DNA of 64,000 nucleotides, taken from positions 6,716,001 to 6,780,000 of the forward strand of contig NZ_CP010945.1 in assembly GCF_000293885.2 (NCBI RefSeq), read 5' to 3'. Position 1 is the stretch's first letter. Every line of letters begins with the position of its first letter. The translations under genes and the position numbers were made by a program. The notes below the pieces were generated by a model. The model was not told the origin of the DNA, ran no database searches, and saw only the letters and a program-made list of their open reading frames with translations. This DNA is from Pseudomonas fluorescens NCIMB 11764. Its GTDB lineage: Bacteria; Pseudomonadota; Gammaproteobacteria; Pseudomonadales; Pseudomonadaceae. This document shows positions 51,305-60,633 of this stretch, piece by piece.

Positions 51305-52707
51305 GCGAACAGTCGAACCGGCGCATTCTGCTGATCGACGACACACCGTCCATTCATGAGGATTTCCGCAAGATCCTGACGCCGACGCCGGTGCCGACTG
51401 TCGAGCTGGACGCGATGGAAGCGGCGCTGTTTGGCAGTGAACTGAAATCCACCCGCGCCCTGTTCGAACTGGATTCGGCGTATGGCGGGCAAGAGGGCCT
51501 GGGCAAACTCAAGGATGCCTTGCAGGTAAAGCATCCCTATGCGCTGGCCTTCGTCGACATGCGCATGCCGGAGGGCTGGGACGGCGCGAAGACGATTGAG
51601 CATTTGTGGCAGGAAGACCCGCGCCTGCAAGTGGTGGTGTGCACCGCATATTCCGACTATTCGTGGGACGACCTGCTGGACCGGTTGCAGGCCCATGACC
51701 GGCTGCTGATTCTGAAAAAACCGTTCGACAACATTGAAGTCCAGCAGATGGCCAACACCCTGCTGACCAAATGGGACATGACCGAACGGGCCTTGGTGCA
51801 GATGAGCCACCTGGAGCATCTGGTGGATCAACGCACGGCCCAGTTCAAACAGGCCAGCGAGGCGTTGCAGCGGGAAATCGACGAGCGCAAACAGCTTGAG
51901 TCACAACTGGTGCAATCGGAGAAACTCGCTTCACTGGGGCAACTGGCGGCCGGTGTCGCCCATGAAATCAACAACCCCATCGGTTTCATTTCCTCCAACC
52001 TCGGCGCCCTCGATGGCTATTTCAAACAGCTGCAGGAAATGCTCGACGCCTACCGTGATGCGGAAAAGGCGATGGGTTCCAGCGAACTGGTCGAGCGTTT
52101 GCAACAGCTTCGTGACCGGGTGGAACTGGAATTCCTGCGCGACGACATACCGTTGCTGATCAAGGAATCCAAGGACGGTATCAACCGCGTCGGGCAGATC
52201 GTCAGGGACTTGAAGGACTTCTCGCGGGTGGATTCCAACCAGGAATGGCAGTGGGCGAATCTGCAAAACGGCATCGAATCGACGCTGAACATCGTGGCCA
52301 ATGAACTGAAGTACAAGGCCGATGTGGTGAAGGACTATCAGGCCCTTCCCGATATCGAATGCCTGCCTTCGCAGATCAACCAAGTGATCATGAACCTGAT
52401 CGTCAACGCGTCGCAGGCCATCGGCGCGGAACGCGGCACCCTCACCCTGCGCACCGGGTCTGAAGGGGAAACCGTATGGATCGAAGTCGCCGACACCGGC
52501 ACCGGCATCCCGCCGGAAAGCCTGCAGAAAATCTTCGACCCGTTCTTCACCACCAAACCGGTCGGCCAGGGGACAGGGCTGGGGTTGTCCCTGTCCTATG
52601 GCATCGTGAAGAAACACCGGGGGAATATCCTGGTGCGCAGTGAAGTCGGCGTTGGCAGCACTTTCCGCGTCGAATTGCCGATCCACCAATCAAAACCGGC
52701 GGCCTGA
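51301..52707 (+). CDS. REC-histidine kinase, soluble
   Basis: 468 residues. N-terminal receiver domain (Asp86) of the same inserted type as in the two GGDEF-EAL genes, a coiled coil 160-205, then HisKA with His221 in [13 protein letters not shown] and HATPase ([30 protein letters not shown]). No membrane segment, so it is cytoplasmic and may be switched by phosphorylation of its own receiver. Last gene of the operon; overlaps the previous gene by 4 bases. A REPIN follows. Confidence 0.92.
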   Translation: MSEQSNRRILLIDDTPSIHEDFRKILTPTPVPTVELDAMEAALFGSELKSTRALFELDSAYGGQEGLGKLKDALQVKHPYALAFVDMRMPEGWDGAKTIEHLWQEDPRLQVVVCTAYSDYSWDDLLDRLQAHDRLLILKKPFDNIEVQQMANTLLTKWDMTERALVQMSHLEHLVDQRTAQFKQASEALQREIDERKQLESQLVQSEKLASLGQLAAGVAHEINNPIGFISSNLGALDGYFKQLQEMLDAYRDAEKAMGSSELVERLQQLRDRVELEFLRDDIPLLIKESKDGINRVGQIVRDLKDFSRVDSNQEWQWANLQNGIESTLNIVANELKYKADVVKDYQALPDIECLPSQINQVIMNLIVNASQAIGAERGTLTLRTGSEGETVWIEVADTGTGIPPESLQKIFDPFFTTKPVGQGTGLGLSLSYGIVKKHRGNILVRSEVGVGSTFRVELPIHQSKPAA

Positions 52708-52720
52708 ACACACCCCCACA

Positions 52721-52860
52721 TGTGGGAGCGCCCCCTTGTGGCGAGGGAGCTTGCTCCCGCTGGGTCGCGAAGCGGCCCCAAAAGCATTGCGACTGCTACG
52801 CCCGGACGCGGATCGGCCGGCGGGAGCAAGCTCCCTCACCACAAAAGGCTCGCTCCCACA
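52721..52860. repeat. REPIN with extra outer inverted repeat
   Basis: Main arms GTGGCGAGGGAGCTTGCTCC (from 52738) and ...GCTCCCTCACCAC (to 52842), 105 bases, with one mismatch in the right arm (CACCAC for CGCCAC) and a shortened middle. An outer pair, TGTGGGAGCG (52721-52730) and CGCTCCCACA (52851-52860), surrounds it. Confidence 0.9.
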
Positions 52861-52882
52861 GGGTTCTTCATCAATCCGGTGG

Positions 52883-54208
52883 TCAGGTGGCTTCCTGAAA
52901 ATCCATCTCCGGTGGCTGACGACGGAATCCGCCCGTCAGCACCGCCAGGTACACCACGCCAATCGCCAGCCAGCTCAGCCCCAGATAGATCGCCAGGTGA
53001 TCGAGGCTGACCATCAGCCACAAATCCGCCGCCAGGCCTATGAACGGGAAGATCAGGAACAGCACCAATTCACGCAGGCCTTTCTTCTCGCCGCCGATCC
53101 AGTAGTGAAAGATCACCGACAGGTTCACCAGACTGAACGCCAGGAACGCGCCGAAGTTGATGAAGGAAGTCGAGGTGGTGACGTCCAGTTTCAGCGCCAG
53201 CAACGCTACCACTGCGCACAGCAGGATGCTGTTGATCGGCGTCCCGAAACGTTCATGCAACGTACCGAAGAAGGATTTCGGCAGCACGCCGTCCCGGCCC
53301 ATGGCATAGAGCAGACGCGAACCGCTGGCCTGAGCCGACAGCCCCGAGGCAAATTGACCGACGATCAGACCGATCAGGAAGATCGACACAAACAGGTCGC
53401 CACCGATGTTGCGGGCAATTTCATAGGCCGCCGAATCGACGCTGTCGAACTGGAACGACGGGTGCGCAATCTGCACGAAGTACGACACGCCGACGAAGAT
53501 CAGCCCGCCGATCAGGGTAATCAGCATGATCGCCCGCGGGATGGTACGGCGCGGGTCGCGGGTTTCTTCGGTGAGGGTGCTGACCGCGTCGAAACCGAGG
53601 AACGAGTAACAGGCGATAGCGGCACCGCTCATGATCAGTGGCATCTGCATGTCACCGTTGAAGAACGGTTTGACCGACCACAACGGCGTGCTCGCATCGC
53701 CGCCGACGTAATGCACGCACAGCGCAACGAAGGCGATCAGCACCAGAAACTGCACCAGCATCAGCAAGGCGTTGATACCGTTGGCCAGTTTCAGGCCGAC
53801 GATGTTGATCGCGCTGGTGATGCCGATGAACGCCAGCACCCAGATCCATTGCGGCACCGCCGGGAACGCGGAGTTGAGGTACGCCGCGCCGATCAGCCAG
53901 ATCGCCATCGGCAGGAACAGGTAATCGAGCAGCACCGCCCACCCGGCGATGAAACCGAGTTTCGGGCTGATCGCCTTGCGCACATAACTGTACGCCGAGC
54001 CCGCCACGGGAAATGCCGAAGCCATTCGGCCGTAACTCATGGCGGTGAAGAACATCGCCACCAGCGCCGCGAGGTACGCGGCCGGCACCATGCCAGCGGT
54101 GGATTGAGCAAGGATGCCGAACGTGCCGAGCACAATGATCGGCGTCATGTAGGCGATGCCAAACAGCACCACCGACCCTAACGAGAGGGTGCGTTGCAAA
54201 CGAGCCAT
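52883..54208 (-). CDS. APC-family amino acid/amine permease
   Basis: 441 residues, about twelve membrane segments. N-terminal VVLFGIAYMTPIIVLGTFG and the APC mark FLGFDAVSTLTEETRDPRRT. Closest in style to PuuP-type putrescine or amino acid importers. A GGAG ribosome site precedes ATG 54208. Next to a nitrilase-family amidase on the same strand, so both may serve one catabolic route. Confidence 0.88.
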   Translation of the reverse strand: MARLQRTLSLGSVVLFGIAYMTPIIVLGTFGILAQSTAGMVPAAYLAALVAMFFTAMSYGRMASAFPVAGSAYSYVRKAISPKLGFIAGWAVLLDYLFLPMAIWLIGAAYLNSAFPAVPQWIWVLAFIGITSAINIVGLKLANGINALLMLVQFLVLIAFVALCVHYVGGDASTPLWSVKPFFNGDMQMPLIMSGAAIACYSFLGFDAVSTLTEETRDPRRTIPRAIMLITLIGGLIFVGVSYFVQIAHPSFQFDSVDSAAYEIARNIGGDLFVSIFLIGLIVGQFASGLSAQASGSRLLYAMGRDGVLPKSFFGTLHERFGTPINSILLCAVVALLALKLDVTTSTSFINFGAFLAFSLVNLSVIFHYWIGGEKKGLRELVLFLIFPFIGLAADLWLMVSLDHLAIYLGLSWLAIGVVYLAVLTGGFRRQPPEMDFQEAT

Positions 54209-54326
54209 GAGCGACTACTCCGGATTTTATTGGATTTATGGCAGAGCCGAGTTCGGCGCAAATTACGGGTGTTGCGTTTGTTGTTTTGAAGTTTTTCAGA
54301 TGAATTGTGGGGCGCCGCAAAGATCT

Positions 54327-55148
54327 TCAGCTCCGAGGAATCAACAGCTCCCGAAGTCCAGAAGCATGTTCAACCCTCTCCCCCGGCAACTTCAGCCGCT
54401 GATCATCCAGGTACCGATAATCCTGTCGCGCCGCTTCCAGCTGACTGAAGTCCAGCTCCACCGCAAACTGCCCTTCATCGCGTCCGGCCTCGAACAACAG
54501 CGTGCCCAGCGGATTCACCAGCGCACTGCCACCGGCGAACAGCAACCCGCCATCGCCCTCTTCCACCCGGTTGACCATCAGCGCAAATGCCTGGTTTTCC
54601 TGGGCGCGGGCCATGATGGCGGTACGGTGAGTCGGGCCGTACGGGTCCATGTTGCCGTTGGTGACGATCAGCAGTTCGGCGCCCAGTTGCGCCAGGGCGC
54701 GGGCGGTTTCCGGGAACTCGATGTCGTAGCAAATCAGCAGGCCGACCCGCACGCCATTCCACAGGCACGTGGCGTAGCGGTCGCCCGGCTCGTACACACC
54801 GCGGTCCGACGCCCACAGGTGCGTCTTGCGATATGTCAGCGCGATGCCTTCAGGGGTGATCAGCAACGTGGTGTTGAAGAAGCGACCGTTGTCGTTCTCG
54901 GCCGTACCGATCACCACGGCGATGTTGCGCTCGCGGGCAGCGGCGACGATCGCGCTGACGGTGGGGCCGGTCAGGGGTTCGGCGACCGCCGCGACGGTCT
55001 CGGCGGACGGGAAGCCCATCAGATGGCTTTCCGGAAACATGATCAACTGTGTGTCGCTCGCGCAGGCAGCAATGGCCGCCAGCGCGCGTTCGAGGTTGTA
55101 AGCCGTGTCGTTGTCACGGCCCGCCAGTTGGGCGAGTTCGACCTTCAT
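54327..55148 (-). CDS. Carbon-nitrogen hydrolase (nitrilase superfamily)
   Basis: 273 residues from ATG 55148 with AAGGA upstream; the longer open frame to 55223 is not family-like. The Glu-Lys-Cys triad is visible: Glu40 in MFPESHL, Lys108 in YRKTHLW, Cys140 in LLICYDIEFPE. It hydrolyses an amide (or carbamoyl) bond of a small compound. With the neighbouring permease this suggests use of an imported amine or amide compound. The substrate is not shown by sequence. Confidence 0.9.
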   Translation of the reverse strand: MKVELAQLAGRDNDTAYNLERALAAIAACASDTQLIMFPESHLMGFPSAETVAAVAEPLTGPTVSAIVAAARERNIAVVIGTAENDNGRFFNTTLLITPEGIALTYRKTHLWASDRGVYEPGDRYATCLWNGVRVGLLICYDIEFPETARALAQLGAELLIVTNGNMDPYGPTHRTAIMARAQENQAFALMVNRVEEGDGGLLFAGGSALVNPLGTLLFEAGRDEGQFAVELDFSQLEAARQDYRYLDDQRLKLPGERVEHASGLRELLIPRS

Positions 55149-55274
55149 GGGTAGTCCTTGTTCTGGTGGCCGGGCGGCAGAAAGATTGCCCGGTCGTTGT
55201 CTGTGCGCCAGTATGCGCAGCAAGCAACCGGCCAGGGAATCACGCGGCCGGGGTAACCCGATAGGGGTAGACCC

Positions 55275-56075
55275 ATGACACTCTCGTTAGACGACATCGC
55301 CTGGCACCGTTCGGTCGGGCAACTGATCGACGCCCTCGACAAGCCCAATTTCTGGACGCAGCTGGTGCGCCTGCTGGATCAGTACGTGCCTTTCGACAGC
55401 TGGGTGGCGCTGCTTTTCAGCGCCGACCAGCACCCGCAAGTGTTCGCCGAATGCCCGGGCGAGGACGGCAGCCCGGATCAGTTGTTCCAGGATTACCTGC
55501 GCGGCTTGTACCTGCTCGACCCGTTCTACATCGCCTGCCGCGAGCAGTCGCGCACCGGGCTCTATCGCCTCTCGGAAGTGGCGCCGGAGCACTTCGAGCT
55601 GACCGAGTATTACCAGCGCTACTTTCGTCTGAATGTGGTGGCCGACGAAATCCAGTTCAATTGCCAGCTCGAGGGTGACCGTACGCTGTGCCTGTCGTTG
55701 GGCAGCAAGCAGCGTTTCAGCAGTCAACAGATTGCCTTGCTGTCGTTGATTCAACCGTGGGTGCTCGGCCTGTTGCGCCAGCGCCTGCCTTACGAAATCA
55801 ACGAAGTCGTGGCCCTCGCGCCGGCGCCGGTCCAGGGTGACTGGCGCGTTCAACTGGAAGCTTCGGTGCAGCAACTCAAAGGTGCACAACTGACCGCGCG
55901 CGAGCTGGATGTCGGACGCTTGATGCTCAGCGGTTGCTCCAGTAAAGAAATCGCCCGTAAGCTGGAAATCTCTGTTGAAACCGTGAAAGTCCATAAGAAA
56001 CACATGTACAGCAAACTGGGGATCAAATCCCAGTCCGAGCTGTTTTCGATTTTTCTCCAGGCCCAAAATGCCTGA
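55275..56075 (+). CDS. LuxR-family transcriptional regulator
   Basis: 266 residues. The C-terminal LuxR helix-turn-helix is clear (LTARELDVGRLMLSGCSSKE, then SVETVKVHKKHMYSKLG). The N-terminal 190 residues form an unassigned sensor-like region without a receiver or an obvious acyl-homoserine lactone site. Divergent from the amidase-permease pair across 126 bases, so it probably controls them. AGGGG site before ATG 55275. Confidence 0.88.
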   Translation: MTLSLDDIAWHRSVGQLIDALDKPNFWTQLVRLLDQYVPFDSWVALLFSADQHPQVFAECPGEDGSPDQLFQDYLRGLYLLDPFYIACREQSRTGLYRLSEVAPEHFELTEYYQRYFRLNVVADEIQFNCQLEGDRTLCLSLGSKQRFSSQQIALLSLIQPWVLGLLRQRLPYEINEVVALAPAPVQGDWRVQLEASVQQLKGAQLTARELDVGRLMLSGCSSKEIARKLEISVETVKVHKKHMYSKLGIKSQSELFSIFLQAQNA

Positions 56076-56101
56076 CAACCGCTGCGGCGCCGCAAACGCC
56101 T

Positions 56102-56231
56102 GTGGCGAGGGAGCTTGCTCCCGCTGGGCCGCGAAGCGGTCCCGATACAGGCACCGCGTGCAGCCAGACAGAACCCGTCAGCAGGTTTTGCGGTTGCTGC
56201 GCAGCCGAGCGGGAGCAAGCTCCCTCGCCAC
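56102..56231. repeat. REPIN before the GltB-like gene
   Basis: Left arm GTGGCGAGGGAGCTTGCTCC, right arm ending CCCTCGCCAC, about 130 bases, with inner GGGCCGCGAAGCGG and GCTGCGCAGC parts. Confidence 0.92.
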
Positions 56232-56285
56232 AGAACTTGAACAGCATTGCCAAACAATGACCGAGTCCGAACCCAAGGAAACCGT

Positions 56286-57905
56286 ATGAGCCTGTCACTC
56301 CTGAGCCGCTACGCCTTCTTTGCCGCTTGTGTGATCTTCACCCTCGCCAGCCTGCCGTTCCTGGCGCACGACTGGCTCTGGCCGATCACCGCCGTCACCG
56401 GCGTGCTCAGCCTCGTGGGCCTGTTCGATCTGCTGCAAAGCCCCCACGCCGTGCGTCGCAATTACCCGATCCTCGGCAACATCCGCTATCTGGTGGAGGG
56501 CATCCGTCCGGAAATCCGCCAATACCTGCTCGAGTCCGACAGCGACGCCCTGCCCTTCTCCCGGGCCCAGCGTTCGCTGGTCTATTCGCGCGCCAAGAAC
56601 GAAAGCGCCGACAAACCCTTCGGCACGTTGATCGACGTGTACCAATCGGGTTTCGAATTCATCGGCCACTCCATGCGCCCGGCACCGTTGAGTGACCCGA
56701 GCAGTTTCCGCACCCTCGTCGGTGGCCCGCAGTGCACCCAGCCGTACTCGGCATCGGTGTTCAACATCTCGGCCATGAGTTTCGGCTCCCTCAGCGCCAA
56801 CGCCATTCGCGCCTTGAACCAGGGCGCCAAGCTCGGCAACTTCGCCCACGACACCGGCGAAGGCAGCATCAGCGCCTATCACCGGGAAAACGGCGGCGAC
56901 CTGACCTGGGAGCTGGGCAGCGGCTACTTCGGTTGCCGCACCGCAGACGGGCGCTTCGATCCGGAACGCTTCGCCGCACAAGCGCAGACGCCGCAGGTGC
57001 GGATGATCGAAATCAAGATGTCCCAGGGCGCCAAACCGGGCCACGGCGGGATTCTGCCCAAGCACAAAGTCACCAAGGAAATCGCCGAGACCCGCGGCAT
57101 CCAGATGGGTGAAGACTGCATCTCGCCGTCGCGGCACAGTGCATTCTCCACGCCAATCGAACTGATGCACTTCATCCAGCAATTGCGTGAACTGTCCGGC
57201 GGCAAACCGGTGGGCTTCAAGTTCTGCCTCGGCCATCCGTGGGAATTCATGGGCATCGCCAAGGCCATGCTGGAAACCGGCATCCTCCCGGACTTCATCG
57301 TCGTCGATGGCAAGGAAGGCGGCACCGGTGCGGCGCCTGTGGAATTCACCGACCACATCGGCGTGCCGATGCGCGAGGGCCTGCTGTTCGTGCACAACAC
57401 GCTGGTGGGCCTGAACCTGCGGGACAAAATCAAACTCGGCGCCAGCGGCAAGATCGTCAGTGCCTTCGACATTGCCAGCGTGCTGGCCATCGGCGCCGAC
57501 TGGGCCAACTCGGCGCGCGGCTTCATGTTCGCCATCGGTTGCATCCAGTCGCAGTCGTGCCACACCAACAAATGCCCGACCGGCGTCGCCACCCAGGACA
57601 CCTTGCGCCAGCGCGCCCTCGTCGTCCCGGACAAGGCCCAGCGCGTGTTCAACTTCCACCGCAACACCCTCAAGGCACTGGCGGAAATGCTCGCCGCCGC
57701 CGGCCTCGAACATCCGTCGCAGTTGTCGGCCAAGCACCTGGTGCGGCGCATGTCGGCGACCGAGATCAAGCTGTTCTCGCAGCTGCATGTGTTTTTGAAA
57801 CCGGGGGAATTGCTCACCGGCGAGGTCAACGGCGAGTTTTATTCGCGGATGTGGCAGATGGCGCGGGCGGACAGTTTTGAACCGAATGAAATGGCAGCAG
57901 CTTGA
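56286..57905 (+). CDS. FMN-binding glutamate synthase-family protein
   Basis: 539 residues from ATG 56286 (AAGGAAA site upstream). Two N-terminal membrane segments (about 5-50) are followed by a GltB-like alpha/beta-barrel: ISAMSFGSLSANAIRALNQG, KPGHGGILPKHKV, VVDGKEGGTGAAP and IGCIQSQSCHTNKCPTGVAT, which includes the cysteines for a 3Fe-4S cluster. It lacks the glutaminase domain of true glutamate synthase. The role of these stand-alone membrane-linked proteins is not known. Confidence 0.9.
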   Translation: MSLSLLSRYAFFAACVIFTLASLPFLAHDWLWPITAVTGVLSLVGLFDLLQSPHAVRRNYPILGNIRYLVEGIRPEIRQYLLESDSDALPFSRAQRSLVYSRAKNESADKPFGTLIDVYQSGFEFIGHSMRPAPLSDPSSFRTLVGGPQCTQPYSASVFNISAMSFGSLSANAIRALNQGAKLGNFAHDTGEGSISAYHRENGGDLTWELGSGYFGCRTADGRFDPERFAAQAQTPQVRMIEIKMSQGAKPGHGGILPKHKVTKEIAETRGIQMGEDCISPSRHSAFSTPIELMHFIQQLRELSGGKPVGFKFCLGHPWEFMGIAKAMLETGILPDFIVVDGKEGGTGAAPVEFTDHIGVPMREGLLFVHNTLVGLNLRDKIKLGASGKIVSAFDIASVLAIGADWANSARGFMFAIGCIQSQSCHTNKCPTGVATQDTLRQRALVVPDKAQRVFNFHRNTLKALAEMLAAAGLEHPSQLSAKHLVRRMSATEIKLFSQLHVFLKPGELLTGEVNGEFYSRMWQMARADSFEPNEMAAA

Positions 57906-57920
57906 GTCCAACGGGGCGCT

Positions 57921-59429
57921 TCACCAGCGAAGCGTCTTGATCGGGGCAGGTTCTTTCATGACGATGAAACCGTAATCACCGATCAGATAAATCCGGTAGT
58001 ACTGGCGCTCCAGCAACGGTGGATGGCCCTGATAACCCACGCGCGTCGCATTGCGGCGCTCCTTCTCCGCGACCACATTGGTAATGCCCACTTTTGGCAG
58101 GTTCTCGGCCAGCATGAAAAAGTCGATGTTCAGCAAATAGCGCAACACCGGCATCTGTTTGAACGAACCCGCAGCCCCCCGCAACCAGTGATCGGAGTAC
58201 GTCACCGACATGTAAATCCGCTTGGCCTCGCGCAATTGTCGATGAGTCGCTATGTCGCGCTCCAGGCTGAACAGCGCACTGGTCGTGAAGGCTTTCTGCA
58301 CCGTCAGCACCCGGCCGTACGCGAACGACAACGACAACATCGCCAGCAATGGCACCATCAGCAACAGCGGCAGCCGTTCGTGGATCTGCGCCAGCGCCAG
58401 GTGGCTCAAGTAGAACAACAGCACCAGCAGCACGGCGAAGCCCATCAAGGTCCGGGCGCCCTCGTTGAAGTCGCGAAAAAACAGCGCGACGCCCGACACC
58501 AACAGCGTCACGACCGGCAAGGTCAGCAAACACAACAGGCCGATCAGGCTTTTCTTCACTCCGCTGTCCTGACGCGCACGCACCTTCAGCCCCACCTGGA
58601 CAGCACCGGCAATGGCGCAGAGCAACAGTGCGGCGAACACCCAGGCGAATCCGCCATGAAACAGGAGCACGACTTTTTCCAGCACTCTGCCGATGTTGAC
58701 GTGCAGTTGCAGCAGCGGCGCGGCGGCCCAGTTCAACAACAACGCGCGATCCTGACTCATGAACGCCACGGCACTGCCGCAATACATCAGCCAGCCCATG
58801 GTCACCTGCGCCACTTTCCAGCCAACCAATTCGCACAGTTGCGGCCAGGCCAATCGGTTATTTGCGCCCCTGAGCAACTCCAGGCAACACAAGCCCAGAA
58901 ACACATTCAGGCTGATCTGATACAGCCCCAGCGCCAGCGCAATCAGCAACGCTGGCACCAGCCATTGCCAACTGCGCGAGGGGTGACGAAAAGTGATCGC
59001 ATAGATCATCGCCACCAGGCTCAAGGCCATGGCGGGACCGTCATATTGATAGGACAGGTTCTGCAGAAAAAACGGGTTGTACCAAAGTGGCAGCGGCACC
59101 AGGCAACAGGCAATCGTTGGCTGTGGAAAGTAATGAAACGTCAGCCGGGTCAATGCCGTGGCCATGCCCAGCGTGGCAATCAACAGTGGCAATGGAAAGA
59201 TGTTTGGCGCGGCGTTGCCGAACGTCAGCAGGTTATAGAACAGCTGGGTAAACAAGCGTCCCTGTTCCGCCCACGCCATGCCGGCCGACAGCGAACGCCA
59301 GTTGTCATCGATGTACGGGTAGTCTGCGAGGATCAGAGGCACGACATACAGCAACGTCGCCAGCAGAAAAAACAGCCAGACCTGGCGTGGCCCCAGTTCT
59401 TTACCGAGAAAATCGCTGAACCGGCCCAT
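57921..59429 (-). CDS. GtrII-like membrane glucosyltransferase
   Basis: 502 residues from ATG 59429; the extension to 59528 overlaps gtrB. About eleven membrane segments. Early acidic pair in YPYIDDNWRS, typical of the GT-C-type glycosyltransferases used in serotype conversion (glucosyltransferase domain DUF). It would move a sugar from undecaprenyl phosphate onto a surface polysaccharide in the periplasm. Starts two bases after the gtrB stop, so it works with GtrB. No gtrA is seen. Confidence 0.8.
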   Translation of the reverse strand: MGRFSDFLGKELGPRQVWLFFLLATLLYVVPLILADYPYIDDNWRSLSAGMAWAEQGRLFTQLFYNLLTFGNAAPNIFPLPLLIATLGMATALTRLTFHYFPQPTIACCLVPLPLWYNPFFLQNLSYQYDGPAMALSLVAMIYAITFRHPSRSWQWLVPALLIALALGLYQISLNVFLGLCCLELLRGANNRLAWPQLCELVGWKVAQVTMGWLMYCGSAVAFMSQDRALLLNWAAAPLLQLHVNIGRVLEKVVLLFHGGFAWVFAALLLCAIAGAVQVGLKVRARQDSGVKKSLIGLLCLLTLPVVTLLVSGVALFFRDFNEGARTLMGFAVLLVLLFYLSHLALAQIHERLPLLLMVPLLAMLSLSFAYGRVLTVQKAFTTSALFSLERDIATHRQLREAKRIYMSVTYSDHWLRGAAGSFKQMPVLRYLLNIDFFMLAENLPKVGITNVVAEKERRNATRVGYQGHPPLLERQYYRIYLIGDYGFIVMKEPAPIKTLRW

Positions 59430-59430
59430 G

Positions 59431-60372
59431 CTAGAGCCCGAGCCGGTCTTTGCCGCCGACGATGTCTCGCACCACATAGCGCGGTCGATGCTTGGCTTCG
59501 ATGTAGATCCGCCCGACGTACTCGCCAAGGATGCCGATACCGATCAATTGCACACCGCCGAGAAACAGAATGGCGGTCATCAACGACGGGTAACCCGGGA
59601 CGCTGTTGCCGAAGAAAACCTTGTCCAGGACCATGTACACCGCGTAAAGCACCGCGAAGATCGAAATGCCGCCGCCGATGTACGTCCATAAACGCAATGG
59701 CACGGTGCTGAACGAGGTCACGCCTTCGAGCGCCAGGTTCCAGAGTTTCCAGCCATTGAACTTGCTGGCACCGGCCACCCGCCCGGCTCGCTCGTATTCG
59801 ACCACCGCCGTGGTGAATCCGGCCCACGACAGCACACCCTTCATGAACAACTGGTGCTCGGGCAGTGCGCGGATCACGTCGACCACCTTGCGATCCATCA
59901 ACCGGAAATCGCCAACGTTTTCCTCTATCCGGGTGTACGAAATACGGTTCAGCACATGGTAGAACAGCGATGCCGTGAGGCGTTTCAGGTAACCATCGGT
60001 GGCACGATTGCGGCGCTTTGCGAGCACCACGTCCGCGCCCTTCTGCCACTCGTCTATCAGCAGGGGAATGACACTGATCGGGTCTTGCAGATCGACGTCC
60101 ATCGGGATCACCGCGTCGCCGGTCGCATATTCCAGACCGGCGAACAGTGCTGGCTCCTTGCCGAAGTTGCGCGAAAAGTTGATCAGCAGCACCAGATCAT
60201 CGACCCGCGCCAGCGCTTTGGCCTGCTCTGCCGTGCCATCGGAACTGCCGTCGTTGATGAACACGATCTCGACCTCGTTGCCGCCAAGCCTCAACTCGTG
60301 GCGCACCGCCTGATAGAACAGGCCGATCGCCTGCTCTTCGTTGAACACCGGAACGATCAGCGAAACCTTCAC
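59431..60372 (-). CDS. gtrB: Undecaprenyl-phosphate glucosyltransferase GtrB type
   Basis: 313 residues. A GT2 domain ([31 protein letters not shown]) is followed by two membrane segments near 230-290 and the mark [17 protein letters not shown]. It loads glucose (or a similar sugar) from a nucleotide donor onto undecaprenyl phosphate at the cytoplasmic face. GTG start at 60372, set by CAGGAG eight bases upstream. Forms a two-gene unit with the glucosyltransferase; the usual flippase gene gtrA is not adjacent. Confidence 0.9.
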   Translation of the reverse strand: MKVSLIVPVFNEEQAIGLFYQAVRHELRLGGNEVEIVFINDGSSDGTAEQAKALARVDDLVLLINFSRNFGKEPALFAGLEYATGDAVIPMDVDLQDPISVIPLLIDEWQKGADVVLAKRRNRATDGYLKRLTASLFYHVLNRISYTRIEENVGDFRLMDRKVVDVIRALPEHQLFMKGVLSWAGFTTAVVEYERAGRVAGASKFNGWKLWNLALEGVTSFSTVPLRLWTYIGGGISIFAVLYAVYMVLDKVFFGNSVPGYPSLMTAILFLGGVQLIGIGILGEYVGRIYIEAKHRPRYVVRDIVGGKDRLGL

Positions 60373-60633
60373 GTTTCACGCTCCTGAACAATGCCGTGTA
60401 ACCGTTCGACAGAGTCCGTTCGCCGTCGTTCTTGTGCGCCGTCGCCCCGCCAGACCGGTGGGCGGATTCGTACATCCAGCTTAGGTCAAGGCGGGCATTT
60501 GAGACATTCAGTAATATCGGGATTTTGCAATTGCCCACGAATCGCGCCACCCTGCGCGCCGCCGATGTGCGGCGCGCAACCTTTTGCGGCGCTGGCCACT
60601 CCTTATTCAACACCCGTTCACGAGCCCGCTGTC

